From: Pseudomonadota bacterium
GTDB lineage: Bacteria > Pseudomonadota > Alphaproteobacteria > Acetobacterales > Acetobacteraceae
Length of the DNA stretch: 7,513 nt
Reading direction: 5' to 3'
Assembly: GCA_021805485.1 (NCBI GenBank)
Contig: JAJZFF010000338.1
Location: forward strand, 1-7,513
Position 1 is the stretch's first letter. Each line of letters begins with the position of its first letter. Below the pieces are notes generated by a model. That model had not been told where the DNA came from and made no database searches. It saw only the letters and a list, made by a program, of their open reading frames with translations. Below, piece by piece: positions 1-6,891 of this stretch. Position numbers and translations under genes: made by a program.

Positions 1-745
1 GCAGCCCTGGGGGCGGCAGCGAAAGCGTGCCGGCAGCGTCGCGGTACCCGAACCCGTCCACGGCTGGCGTCACCTCCCACTCGCGGCCGCGCGCGGCGAG
101 AGCCGTGCCCGCCGCGGCCGCGGCCGCATCCAGCACCGCGAGCACCTCCGGCGCCTGCGCCCCGGTCACGGCCGGTGCCCCCGGGGCGATGATGCCCGCC
201 TTCTCGAAGCCGATCGCGGCCAGCGTTTCGCCGAGGAACTCACGATGGTCGAGCGAGATCGAGGTGATGGCCGCGGCCGCCTTGGTCGGGACGACGTTGG
301 TCGCGTCGAAGCGGCCGCCGAGCCCGACCTCCAGGACCAGCAGATCGGCCGGCACGCGCGCGAACAGCATGAAGCCCGCGGCGGTGATCATCTCGAACAC
401 GGTGATCGGGGCGCCGGCATTCACCGCCTCCGCCTCGGCCAGCGTCGCCTCCAGCGCGGCGTCGTCCACCAGGGCCCCGGCCAGGCGGAAACGCTCGTTG
501 AAGCGGACGAGGTGCGGCGAGGTATAGACGTGCACCCGCTGCCCCGCCGCTTCGGCGATGGCGCGCAGGACGGCGCAGACGCTGCCCTTGCCGTTGGTGC
601 CGGCGACGTGGATCACCGGCGGCAGCCGGCGCTCGGGATGGCCGAGGCGGGCCAGCAGCGCTTCGAGCCGGTGCAGGCTGAGGTCGATCAGGCGCGGATG
701 CAGCGCGTGCAGCCGCGCGACGATCGCCTCGACCCGGCCGCTCAC
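1..745 (-). CDS. folC: FolC, folylpolyglutamate synthase / dihydrofolate synthase (3' end missing)
   Basis: This cytoplasmic Mur-ligase-fold enzyme adds L-glutamate to dihydropteroate and/or tetrahydrofolates using ATP. About 248 N-terminal residues are visible of a family usually 420-450 long; the C-terminal glutamate-ligase domain lies off the left edge. Visible motifs: the P-loop GTNGKGS (residues 49-55), YTSPHLVRFNERF (74-86), VLEVGLGGRFDATN (137-150), then SLDH (H167) and FEKAGI (K182), matching the family's metal-binding His and probable carbamylated Lys. The start is GTG at 745-743, inside the last codons of accD, giving a 4-base GTGA overlap. No ATG is better placed and the reading fits FolC from its first helix. 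The Shine-Dalgarno is weak, so translation is probably coupled to accD. Whether it has both activities or only one cannot be told from this half. Confidence 0.95.
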   Translation of the reverse strand, partial: MSGRVEAIVARLHALHPRLIDLSLHRLEALLARLGHPERRLPPVIHVAGTNGKGSVCAVLRAIAEAAGQRVHVYTSPHLVRFNERFRLAGALVDDAALEATLAEAEAVNAGAPITVFEMITAAGFMLFARVPADLLVLEVGLGGRFDATNVVPTKAAAAITSISLDHREFLGETLAAIGFEKAGIIAPGAPAVTGAQAPEVLAVLDAAAAAAGTALAARGREWEVTPAVDGFGYRDAAGTLSLPPPGL

Positions 746-1620
746 GCGGTGGCGTCCACCGGAGCCGTGTCGATCCGGCGCACCCGCAACAGCCCGATCA
801 GCCGCGCCAGCGTCGCCTTGAGCTCGGCGCGCGGCACGACGAGATCGAGGATGCCGTGCTCGTGGAGATATTCCGCGCGCTGGAAGCCCTCGGGCAGCTT
901 CTCGCGCACCGTCTGCTCGATCACCCGCGCCCCGGCGAAGCCGATCAGCGCGCCGGGCTCGCCGATCTGGATGTCGCCGAGCATGGCGAAGCTCGCCGTC
1001 ACCCCGCCGGTCGTCGGGTCGGTGAGGACGATGATCAGCGGCAGGCCGGCTTCCTTCACCAGCCGCGTCGCGATCACCGTGCGCGGCATCTGCATCAGGC
1101 TGATCGCGCCCTCCTGCATCCGCGCCCCGCCCGAGGCGGTGAAGACGATGAGCGGCGCGTCCTGCAGCACCGCGAGGCGGGCGGCGGCGAGCAGGCCCTC
1201 GCCGACGGCGGCGCCCATGGAGCCGCCCATGAACTCGAAATCCATCGCCGCGACCACGGCCTTCTGGCCCTCGATGGTGCCCGGCGCGACCAGGATGGCG
1301 TCGTCGTGCCTGGTCTTCTCGCGCGCCTCGCGCAGCCGGTCGGCGTAACGCTTGGTGTCGCGGAAGCGCAGCGGGTCCGCCGGCGCCTTGGGCAGTTCGA
1401 TCGGCGCGTAGCCCTCGTCGAGCGTCCAGGCCAGGCGCTCGGCGGCGCCGGCGCGCATGTGGTGGGCACAGTGGGGGCAGACCTTCAGCGCCTTCTCCAG
1501 CTCGCGCTGGAAGATCATCTGCTCGCAGGCCGCGCACTGCACCCAGAGATTATCCGGCACGTCGCGCCGGCCGAGCAGGGTGCGGATCTTGGGGCGGACG
1601 AATTCGGTGAGCCAGTTCAT
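742..1620 (-). CDS. accD: AccD, acetyl-CoA carboxylase carboxyltransferase subunit beta
   Basis: This is the beta half of the carboxyltransferase of acetyl-CoA carboxylase. With AccA it moves CO2 from carboxybiotin on AccB to acetyl-CoA, giving malonyl-CoA, the first committed step of fatty-acid synthesis. The protein has 292 residues, a normal length. The N-terminal four-Cys zinc ribbon is intact (C29, C32, C48, C51). The crotonase-like domain shows SGGARMQEG (163-171) and TTGGVTASFAMLGD (203-216), the glycine-rich segments that form the acyl-CoA and oxyanion site. The ATG start at 1620 is supported by a GAGGG ribosome site at 1628-1632, 7 bases away, which overlaps the trpA stop. The stop overlaps the folC start by 4 bases. 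accA is not in the window. The trpA-accD-folC order is common in Alphaproteobacteria, so this is a core housekeeping gene. Confidence 0.98.
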   Translation of the reverse strand: MNWLTEFVRPKIRTLLGRRDVPDNLWVQCAACEQMIFQRELEKALKVCPHCAHHMRAGAAERLAWTLDEGYAPIELPKAPADPLRFRDTKRYADRLREAREKTRHDDAILVAPGTIEGQKAVVAAMDFEFMGGSMGAAVGEGLLAAARLAVLQDAPLIVFTASGGARMQEGAISLMQMPRTVIATRLVKEAGLPLIIVLTDPTTGGVTASFAMLGDIQIGEPGALIGFAGARVIEQTVREKLPEGFQRAEYLHEHGILDLVVPRAELKATLARLIGLLRVRRIDTAPVDATA

Positions 1621-1627
1621 CGGCGTT

Positions 1628-1632
1628 CCCTC
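1628..1632 (-). promoter_or_regulatory. accD ribosome binding site overlapping the trpA stop
   Basis: Read on the minus strand this is GAGGG, 7 bases before the accD ATG. Its first two bases (GA) are the last two of the trpA TGA stop codon. Terminating trpA ribosomes therefore sit on the accD initiation site, which suggests coupled translation of the two genes. Confidence 0.7.
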
Positions 1633-2445
1633 AGCCCGCGCGGACCGCGGCGGCGAGCGCGCGGACCTGGTCGAGCACCTTGCCGACGGTGCCGGGCCGC
1701 GCCCGCCCCTCGGCGTCGAGATCGGCGGCGAGCGTGTCGATCAGCGCCGAGGCGACCACCGCGCCATCCGCCACCCGGCTCGCCGTCGCCGCCTGCTCGG
1801 GCGAGCGCACGCCGAAGCCGACGGCGATGGGCAGCGAGCTGACGCGGCGGATGCGCGGCACCGCTGCCTCCAGCTGCGCCCCGCTCGCGGTGCGTGTGCC
1901 GGTGATGCCGGTGATGGACACGTAATAGATGAACCCGGAGCTGCCCGCGAGCACCTTGGGCAGGCGGGCATCGTCGGTGGTCGGCGCGACGAGGCGGATG
2001 ATGTCGAGCCCGTGGCGCGCGGCGTCGGCGGCGATCAGGTCGGCCTCCTCGGACGGCAGATCGACGATGATGAGCCCGTCGACGCCGGCGGCGGCGGCAT
2101 CGGCGCAGAAGCGCGGCGGGCCGTAGGCGAGGATGGGGTTGAGATAGCCCATCAGGATGATCGGCGTCGCCGCGTCGGCGCGGCGGAATTCGCGCACCAT
2201 GTCGAGAATGCGCGGCAGCTTGGCCCCGGCGGCGAGCGCGCGCTTGCCGGCGGCCTGGATGGTCGGGCCATCGGCCATCGGGTCGGTGAAGGGCACGCCG
2301 ATCTCGATCAGGTCGGCCCCGGCCGAAGGCATGCCGGCGAGCAGTGCCATCGAGGTCTCGCGGTCGGGGTCGAACGCCTCGACGAAGGGGATCAGCGCCC
2401 CGCGCCCCTCGGTTGCGAGGGCGGCGAAGCGGGCCTCGATGCGGC

Positions 2446-2449
<4 letters not shown>
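1631..2449 (-). CDS. trpA: TrpA, tryptophan synthase alpha subunit
   Basis: The alpha subunit of the alpha2-beta2 tryptophan synthase cleaves indole-3-glycerol phosphate to glyceraldehyde 3-phosphate and indole, which is channelled to TrpB. The TIM-barrel protein has 272 residues, normal length. Catalytic residues are at the standard positions: E49 and D60 in the run [18 protein letters not shown] (48-65). The barrel end shows SITGITGTR and the phosphate-binding [11 protein letters not shown]. The odd point is residues 22-28, FVEAFDP, where the family normally has a TAGDP or TLGDP motif; D27 and P28 are kept but Thr24 is Glu and Gly26 is Phe. The start is GTG at 2449-2447, overlapping the trpB stop by 4 bases (GTGA), with a GGGGGTGA purine run just upstream inside trpB. 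The family call is secure; full activity is inferred. Confidence 0.97.
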
Positions 2450-3675
<1,226 letters not shown>

Positions 3676-3724
3676 GCGGACTGGTCCCCCTCAGGCCGCG
3701 CATGGGTCTCGGCGCGGACCGCGC

Positions 3725-3753
3725 CTCATAGCGCAGCGTTGCCGCAGGGTCAC
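3725..3753 (-). promoter_or_regulatory. Candidate sigma70 promoter for trpB-trpA-accD-folC
   Basis: On the minus strand a -35 like GTGACC (3753-3748) is followed after exactly 17 bases by TATGAG (3730-3725). Each box matches four of six consensus bases. Initiation would fall near 3718, leaving a leader of roughly 43 bases before the trpB GTG, too short for a classical trp leader peptide. This rests on pattern only; in such GC-rich DNA chance matches occur. Confidence 0.35.
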
Positions 3754-3780
3754 GCCCTTCCGGGCTGCGCGCGCGGCGGG

Positions 3781-3809
3781 GTGACATGCGCCCGGCGAGC
3801 GCCTATCTC
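3781..3809 (+). promoter_or_regulatory. Candidate sigma70 promoter for the lipoprotein-methyltransferase pair
   Basis: GTGACA (3781-3786, five of six matches to TTGACA) is followed after 17 bases by TATCTC (3804-3809, TAT conserved). Initiation would fall near 3816, about 30 bases before the GTG at 3846. If real, it excludes the upstream ATG at 3786 as the start of the lipoprotein, since that ATG overlaps the -35 box. Confidence 0.4.
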
Positions 3810-3845
3810 TGGCCGGTCCGTCCCACAGAACATGGTTTCCGCCGC

Positions 3846-4598
3846 GTGACCCGGATCCACTCCTGGCGCCTCATGCCCGGCGCCTGTCTTGTCGCCGTCC
3901 TGGCCGGATGCGCGCCGGACATCTCGCCCGACACTTATTCCGGCGCTGCAGTGCAGCAGGTGAACAAGGTCGACCGTGGCATTGTCATCGGCGCGCGCAA
4001 GGTCGATGTCAGCCTCGGCGGGGCCACCGGCGCGCTCGCCGGCGGCGCGGCCGGCGGCGCGGTCGGCGGCGCGGCCGGGTCGCAGACGCCGGGCGGGGCG
4101 CTCGGCACCGCACTCGGGGCCGTCGGCGGCTCGGTCATCGGTGGGCTCGTCGGCGCCGGCGTGGAGCATACGGTGAGCGACACGTCCGCCTACGAATACA
4201 TCGTCCGCAAGACCAACGGTGACCTGGTCTCGGTGACGCAGAAGGACCCGACGCCGCTGGCGCTTGGCCAGCACGTGCTCGTGATCGGCGGAAACCAGGC
4301 ACGATTAGTGCCGGATTATACGGTTAATCTCGATCAGAAGTCAGAGGACAAGGCCGCCGAAAAGGCCGAACCGAAGCCCTCTGGCGCGGCGACGCCGGCG
4401 GCTTCCGCCCCCGCTGCGCCCGCCGCGTCAACGCCGCTTGCGCCGCCCCCGGCGGCTCCGGCGACCGCGCCCGCCGCCGACGCGGTCAGCCTGCCGCCGG
4501 CGAGTGCCCCCGCGGCCCCATCTCAGCAGCCCGCATCCCCGCCTTCCGCGCCCCCGCCGGCTGCATCCCCTTCGGCCGGATCCGCGTCCGGCGGCTGA
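3846..4598 (+). CDS. SlyB-like glycine-zipper lipoprotein with Ala/Pro-rich tail
   Basis: This is a predicted outer-membrane lipoprotein of the SlyB/PcpX type (glycine zipper 2TM domain). From the GTG at 3846 it has 250 residues. Residues 1-22 form a lipoprotein signal peptide: basic start (R3, R8), hydrophobic core and lipobox L19-A20-G21-C22. Residues 58-105 are a long glycine zipper with GGAAGGAVGG-like repeats, then YEYIVRKTNGDLVSVTQ and a GQHVLVIGG strand (116-149), the SlyB C-terminal fold. From about 176 to 250 the chain is almost only Ala, Pro and Ser, an extended low-complexity tail. An ATG at 3786 in the same frame would add 20 residues, but it overlaps a good -35 box and makes the signal peptide unusually long. 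The SlyB family is linked to envelope integrity; the exact role here is unknown. The methyltransferase gene follows 20 bases later. Confidence 0.85.
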   Translation: MTRIHSWRLMPGACLVAVLAGCAPDISPDTYSGAAVQQVNKVDRGIVIGARKVDVSLGGATGALAGGAAGGAVGGAAGSQTPGGALGTALGAVGGSVIGGLVGAGVEHTVSDTSAYEYIVRKTNGDLVSVTQKDPTPLALGQHVLVIGGNQARLVPDYTVNLDQKSEDKAAEKAEPKPSGAATPAASAPAAPAASTPLAPPPAAPATAPAADAVSLPPASAPAAPSQQPASPPSAPPPAASPSAGSASGG

Positions 4599-4606
4599 CC
4601 CAACCC

Positions 4607-4610
4607 GGAG
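4607..4610 (+). promoter_or_regulatory. Ribosome binding site of the methyltransferase gene
   Basis: GGAG lies 8 bases before the ATG at 4619 in the 20-base gap after the lipoprotein stop. It fixes the methyltransferase start and supports translation from a shared message. Confidence 0.6.
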
Positions 4611-4618
4611 ACGGCGCG

Positions 4619-5203
4619 ATGACTCTTACGCAGGCGATCGATTGGGAAGGCCGCTACCGCGAGGGCCGCACCGGCTGGGAGCGGCAGGGCCCGCACCCTT
4701 GCTTCCTCGCCTGGCGCGAAAGTGGCGCGCTCGCCCCGCCGGGCCGCGTGCTGGTGCCCGGCGCCGGCCGCAGCGAGGAGCCTCTGCGCCTCGCCGAGGC
4801 GGGCTTCAGCGTCACCGTCGTGGATGCCGCGCCCAGCGCCGTTGCGGTTCAGCAGGAACGGCTGAAGGGCACCGGTGGCGAGGCGTTCGTCGCGGACCTC
4901 TTCACCTGGGACCCGCCGACGCCGTTCGACCTGATCTACGAGCAGACCTGCCTCTGTGCGCTGCCGCCGGGGCTGTGGCCGGACTACGCGGCGCGGCTGG
5001 CGCGCTGGCTCCGCCCGGGAGGGCGCCTCTTCGCGCTGTTCATGCAGACCGAGACCGAGGGCGGCCCGCCATTCCACTGCGATCTCGCCGCCATGCACGC
5101 TCTGTTCGGCGCCGAGCTCTGGAGCTGGCCCGAGCGGCTCCCCGACCCGGTGGCGCATCCGGCGATCGGCTGGGAGCAGCCGGCGATCCTGCTGCGGCGC
5201 TGA
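4619..5203 (+). CDS. TPMT-family class I SAM-dependent methyltransferase
   Basis: This is a predicted cytoplasmic methyltransferase of the thiopurine S-methyltransferase (TPMT) family, 194 residues, normal for bacterial members. The N-terminal IDWEGRYREGRTGWE (7-21) is the family signature. SAM motif I is VLVPGAGRSEEP (44-55), the acidic residue that binds the SAM ribose is D69 in VVDAAP, motif II-like ADLFTW is at 92-97, and FDLIYEQTCLCALPP (103-117) is the conserved post-II strand. The C-terminal strand GWEQPAILLRR closes the fold. Family members methylate thiols, selenium or tellurium compounds, or halides; the sequence does not say which substrate applies, so I give no gene symbol. It is probably cotranscribed with the lipoprotein gene 20 bases upstream. 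Stem-loops follow directly after the stop. Confidence 0.9.
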   Translation: MTLTQAIDWEGRYREGRTGWERQGPHPCFLAWRESGALAPPGRVLVPGAGRSEEPLRLAEAGFSVTVVDAAPSAVAVQQERLKGTGGEAFVADLFTWDPPTPFDLIYEQTCLCALPPGLWPDYAARLARWLRPGGRLFALFMQTETEGGPPFHCDLAAMHALFGAELWSWPERLPDPVAHPAIGWEQPAILLRR

Positions 5204-5207
5204 GGCG

Positions 5208-5239
5208 CCGCCACGCTCCGGGCAGCCGGAGCGTGGCGG
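5208..5239 (+). terminator. Perfect 14-bp stem-loop after the methyltransferase gene
   Basis: Arms 5208-5221 and 5226-5239 pair without mismatch (left arm CCGCCACGCTCCGG read with its outer C) around a GCAG loop, 4 bases after the stop codon. The stem is strongly GC-rich. No T-run follows on either strand, so it is not a canonical intrinsic terminator, but its place just downstream of the gene favours transcript ending or 3'-end protection. Confidence 0.6.
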
Positions 5240-5258
5240 GATCAGACCCGTGTCCTGC

Positions 5259-5284
5259 TCCTGAAATGCGCTTGCATTTCAGGA
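5259..5284 (-). terminator. Perfect 11-bp, A/T-richer stem-loop in the convergent gap
   Basis: Arms 5259-5269 (TCCTGAAATGC) and 5274-5284 pair perfectly around a GCTT loop. It lies between the convergent ends of the methyltransferase and gfa, so it can fold in either transcript. Its AAATG/CATTT core is clearly less GC-rich than the surroundings, which is also what a dispersed palindromic repeat would look like. No T-run is seen on either side. Confidence 0.5.
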
Positions 5285-5300
5285 ACGAGGAGGCTCGTTC
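5283..5300 (-). terminator. 7-bp stem-loop overlapping the gfa stop codon
   Basis: GAACGAG (5283-5289) pairs with CTCGTTC (5294-5300) around a GAGG loop. The right arm includes two bases of the gfa stop codon, and the left arm shares two bases with the preceding stem-loop, so the two structures compete at their edge. Together they may form the gfa 3' end. Confidence 0.4.
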
Positions 5301-5883
5301 AGGCGACGTGCATGGTCCGGAGCTTGCCCGAGGCCTCGGCGAGTTTCGTGGCGATATAGTCCATCAGCGGCGGCGACAGGCAGTCATAGGGCTCCAGCCC
5401 GAGTTCGCGGATGCGCCCGCGCACCTCGCCCATGCGGTCCGGATCGAAGCCGGCTTCGATGACCGAGGAGCAGAAGGCGGCGAAGCCCGGCGCCGCCCAG
5501 CCCTGCTGCGGCGACAGCTCGGTGTGGACGAAATCGAGGCCGAAGAATGGATGCCCGGTATTCTCGATGCGCCCGTACATGTGCACGCCGCAGCCCTTGC
5601 AGGCATGGCGCTGGATGGTGGCGCCGGCATCGACGATGGCGAGCTTGTGGGCATTGCGCGTGATGCTGAGACTGTCGCGCGGCACCACGGCGACGACCGA
5701 GAACACGGCGCCCGCCGGCTTCCAGCAGCGCGTGCAGCCGCACATGTGGTTGTGCGCCGACTGGCTCTTGATCACGACCTCGACCGGGTCGCTGGCGCAT
5801 TTGCAGACGAGCGAGCCGCCGGCAAAGCCCTCGGCGGCGGGCTTGATGCCGTGATCGACGGCAGGGTGGAGCGCGATGGCCAT
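5299..5883 (-). CDS. gfa: Gfa, S-(hydroxymethyl)glutathione synthase
   Basis: Gfa promotes condensation of formaldehyde with glutathione to S-(hydroxymethyl)glutathione, the substrate of the glutathione-dependent formaldehyde dehydrogenase. The product has 194 residues, the usual family length. All zinc ligands are visible: C27-x-C29 with C95-x2-C98 for the structural site and C48-x-C50-x2-C53 (CGCTRC) for the catalytic site. Other family hallmarks are GGSLVCKC (22-29), [18 protein letters not shown] (45-62), and [16 protein letters not shown] (92-107). The ATG start at 5883 has a GGGGGA run about 9 bases upstream. The usual partner genes for the dehydrogenase and S-formylglutathione hydrolase are not adjacent. 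The neighbour upstream is an unrelated hydratase 116 bases away. A homologue acting on another thiol adduct is possible but less likely given the full ligand set. Confidence 0.95.
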   Translation of the reverse strand: MAIALHPAVDHGIKPAAEGFAGGSLVCKCASDPVEVVIKSQSAHNHMCGCTRCWKPAGAVFSVVAVVPRDSLSITRNAHKLAIVDAGATIQRHACKGCGVHMYGRIENTGHPFFGLDFVHTELSPQQGWAAPGFAAFCSSVIEAGFDPDRMGEVRGRIRELGLEPYDCLSPPLMDYIATKLAEASGKLRTMHVA

Positions 5884-5999
5884 GGATGGTTTCCCCCGGG
5901 TTGACGCGCCAGCATATCTGTCCTGCGACGCGATGGCCGGAGACTACGGCGAGGCCGGGGCAACGCACAAGCGGGCGATGGGGCGGCGAGGGCGATGCC
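5884..5999. other. Intergenic region upstream of gfa
   Basis: This 116-base gap separates the hydratase stop from the gfa start. On the minus strand it contains the purine-rich gfa ribosome site and a TATGCT box (about 5909-5904), but no convincing -35 at 17 bases from it. No strong stem-loop is evident. The gap is long enough for a separate gfa promoter, which I cannot pinpoint. Confidence 0.4.
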
Positions 6000-6791
6000 T
6001 CAGGCGCGCGCGAACCGCAGCCCGACCCGGCCGAGCGCGCCGAACGCCGCCGAAACCTCGTCGCCCGGACCGATCTCCAGCGGCACGAGGCAGGTTCCGG
6101 TGGTCACGATCTGGCCGGCGGCGAGCGTCATGCCGTAGCGCGACAGCTCGTTCGCCAGCCAGGCGAGCGCGAGGCGCGGGTCGCCGAGCACGTTCGCGCC
6201 GCACCCCTCGCGCTCGAGTCGTGTCCCGACGCGGCCGACGACCCGGTGCGCGGCGAGGTCCAGCTCGCGCCACGCCGCCGGTGCCGCGGGACCGAGCACG
6301 AACTGGTGTCCGCACGCATTGTCGGCGATCAGCTGTGCCGCGCCGACCCTGGAGAAATCGGCGAACCGCGAATCCGGCACCTCGATGGCCGGATGCAGTG
6401 TGGCGACGGCGTCGAGCACCTCGCTCACGCTGTAGGGCGCGGCGCGCGGCGGCAGGTCGCGCCCGATGCGGAACGCGAATTCCGCCTCGGCGACGCGCAT
6501 CCGGTTGCCGCCGAACGGCAGCGTGGCGCCATCGGCGTGCACCATTTCCGCCAGCAGCCGCCCGGCGAGGGGGCCATCCACGCCGATATGCGCCTGGCCG
6601 GCGGCGCTGGTGGCGGCGATCTTCCAGCCCGTCAGAGGCTGGGCGCTGACGGTTTCGAGCTGCCGCTGAACGAGATAGCCCTCCGCCCGCCCGGCCGGGC
6701 ACAGCGCCGCCGGCAGGGCATCGGCCACCGTGCCGTTGCGCCAGTGACGCACCAGAAGTTCGGAGGCAGCTCTTGCCTGCGTGATGTCCAT
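6000..6791 (-). CDS. MhpD-like 2-keto-4-pentenoate hydratase / FAH-fold enzyme
   Basis: This is a member of the 2-keto-4-pentenoate hydratase / 4-oxalocrotonate decarboxylase group (fumarylacetoacetase fold), whose members act on 2-keto acids from aromatic meta-cleavage using a divalent metal. From the ATG at 6791 it has 263 residues, the usual length. Seen: GWKIAATS (55-62), GVDGPLAGRLL (70-80), the metal-binding acidic pair E102 and E104 in VAEAEFAFRIGRDL, HPAIEVPDSRF (133-143) with E137 and D140, IADNACGHQFVLG, and the C-terminal TTGTCLVPLEIGPGDEVSAAFGALG. The frame stays open upstream to 7127, but that stretch overlaps the chrA frame and looks like noncoding shadow, so MDITQ is taken as the start; its GAGG lies a rather long 11 bases upstream. 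No ring-cleavage dioxygenase, aldolase or semialdehyde dehydrogenase is nearby, so the substrate is unknown. Confidence 0.88.
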   Translation of the reverse strand: MDITQARAASELLVRHWRNGTVADALPAALCPAGRAEGYLVQRQLETVSAQPLTGWKIAATSAAGQAHIGVDGPLAGRLLAEMVHADGATLPFGGNRMRVAEAEFAFRIGRDLPPRAAPYSVSEVLDAVATLHPAIEVPDSRFADFSRVGAAQLIADNACGHQFVLGPAAPAAWRELDLAAHRVVGRVGTRLEREGCGANVLGDPRLALAWLANELSRYGMTLAAGQIVTTGTCLVPLEIGPGDEVSAAFGALGRVGLRFARA

Positions 6792-6831
6792 GATGGATTG
6801 CGCCTCGGATGGGTTGCAGCAGCCTGCGATC

Positions 6832-6861
6832 GGCGCGATTTGGCCCAGGAATCGTCGCGCC
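6832..6861. repeat. Inverted repeat between chrA and the hydratase gene
   Basis: GGCGCGA (6832-6838) and TCGCGCC (6855-6861) are perfect 7-base arms around 16 bases. Inside, CGATT and AATCG give an alternative shorter hairpin with a 9-base loop. The rest of the 100-base gap (6792-6891) shows only the hydratase ribosome site. It may be a weak terminator for chrA or chance pairing in GC-rich DNA. Confidence 0.25.
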
Positions 6862-6891
6862 GCAAGCCGCGCCCGGCCATGCCCGCGCGGC

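Noticed and set aside
27..1348. Overlapping plus-strand frames opposite folC and accD
   Set aside because: Both are shadows of the well supported minus-strand genes and show no domain or ribosome site.
4020..4170. GGCGGCGCG-like repeats that look like a tandem repeat array
   Set aside because: They encode the glycine-zipper of the lipoprotein and are explained by its Gly/Ala repeats.
3750..4274. 174-codon minus-strand frame opposite the lipoprotein gene
   Set aside because: It covers the divergent promoter region and the glycine-zipper repeats in antisense; the product is Arg/Ala/Gly noise.
4304..4330. A/T-rich patch resembling a CtrA-type half-site pair
   Set aside because: The spacing and bases do not match the TTAA-N7-TTAA pattern and it lies inside the lipoprotein coding region.
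5901..5930. TTGACG on the plus strand as a -35 box
   Set aside because: No -10 box follows at 16-18 bases, and no plus-strand gene begins downstream.
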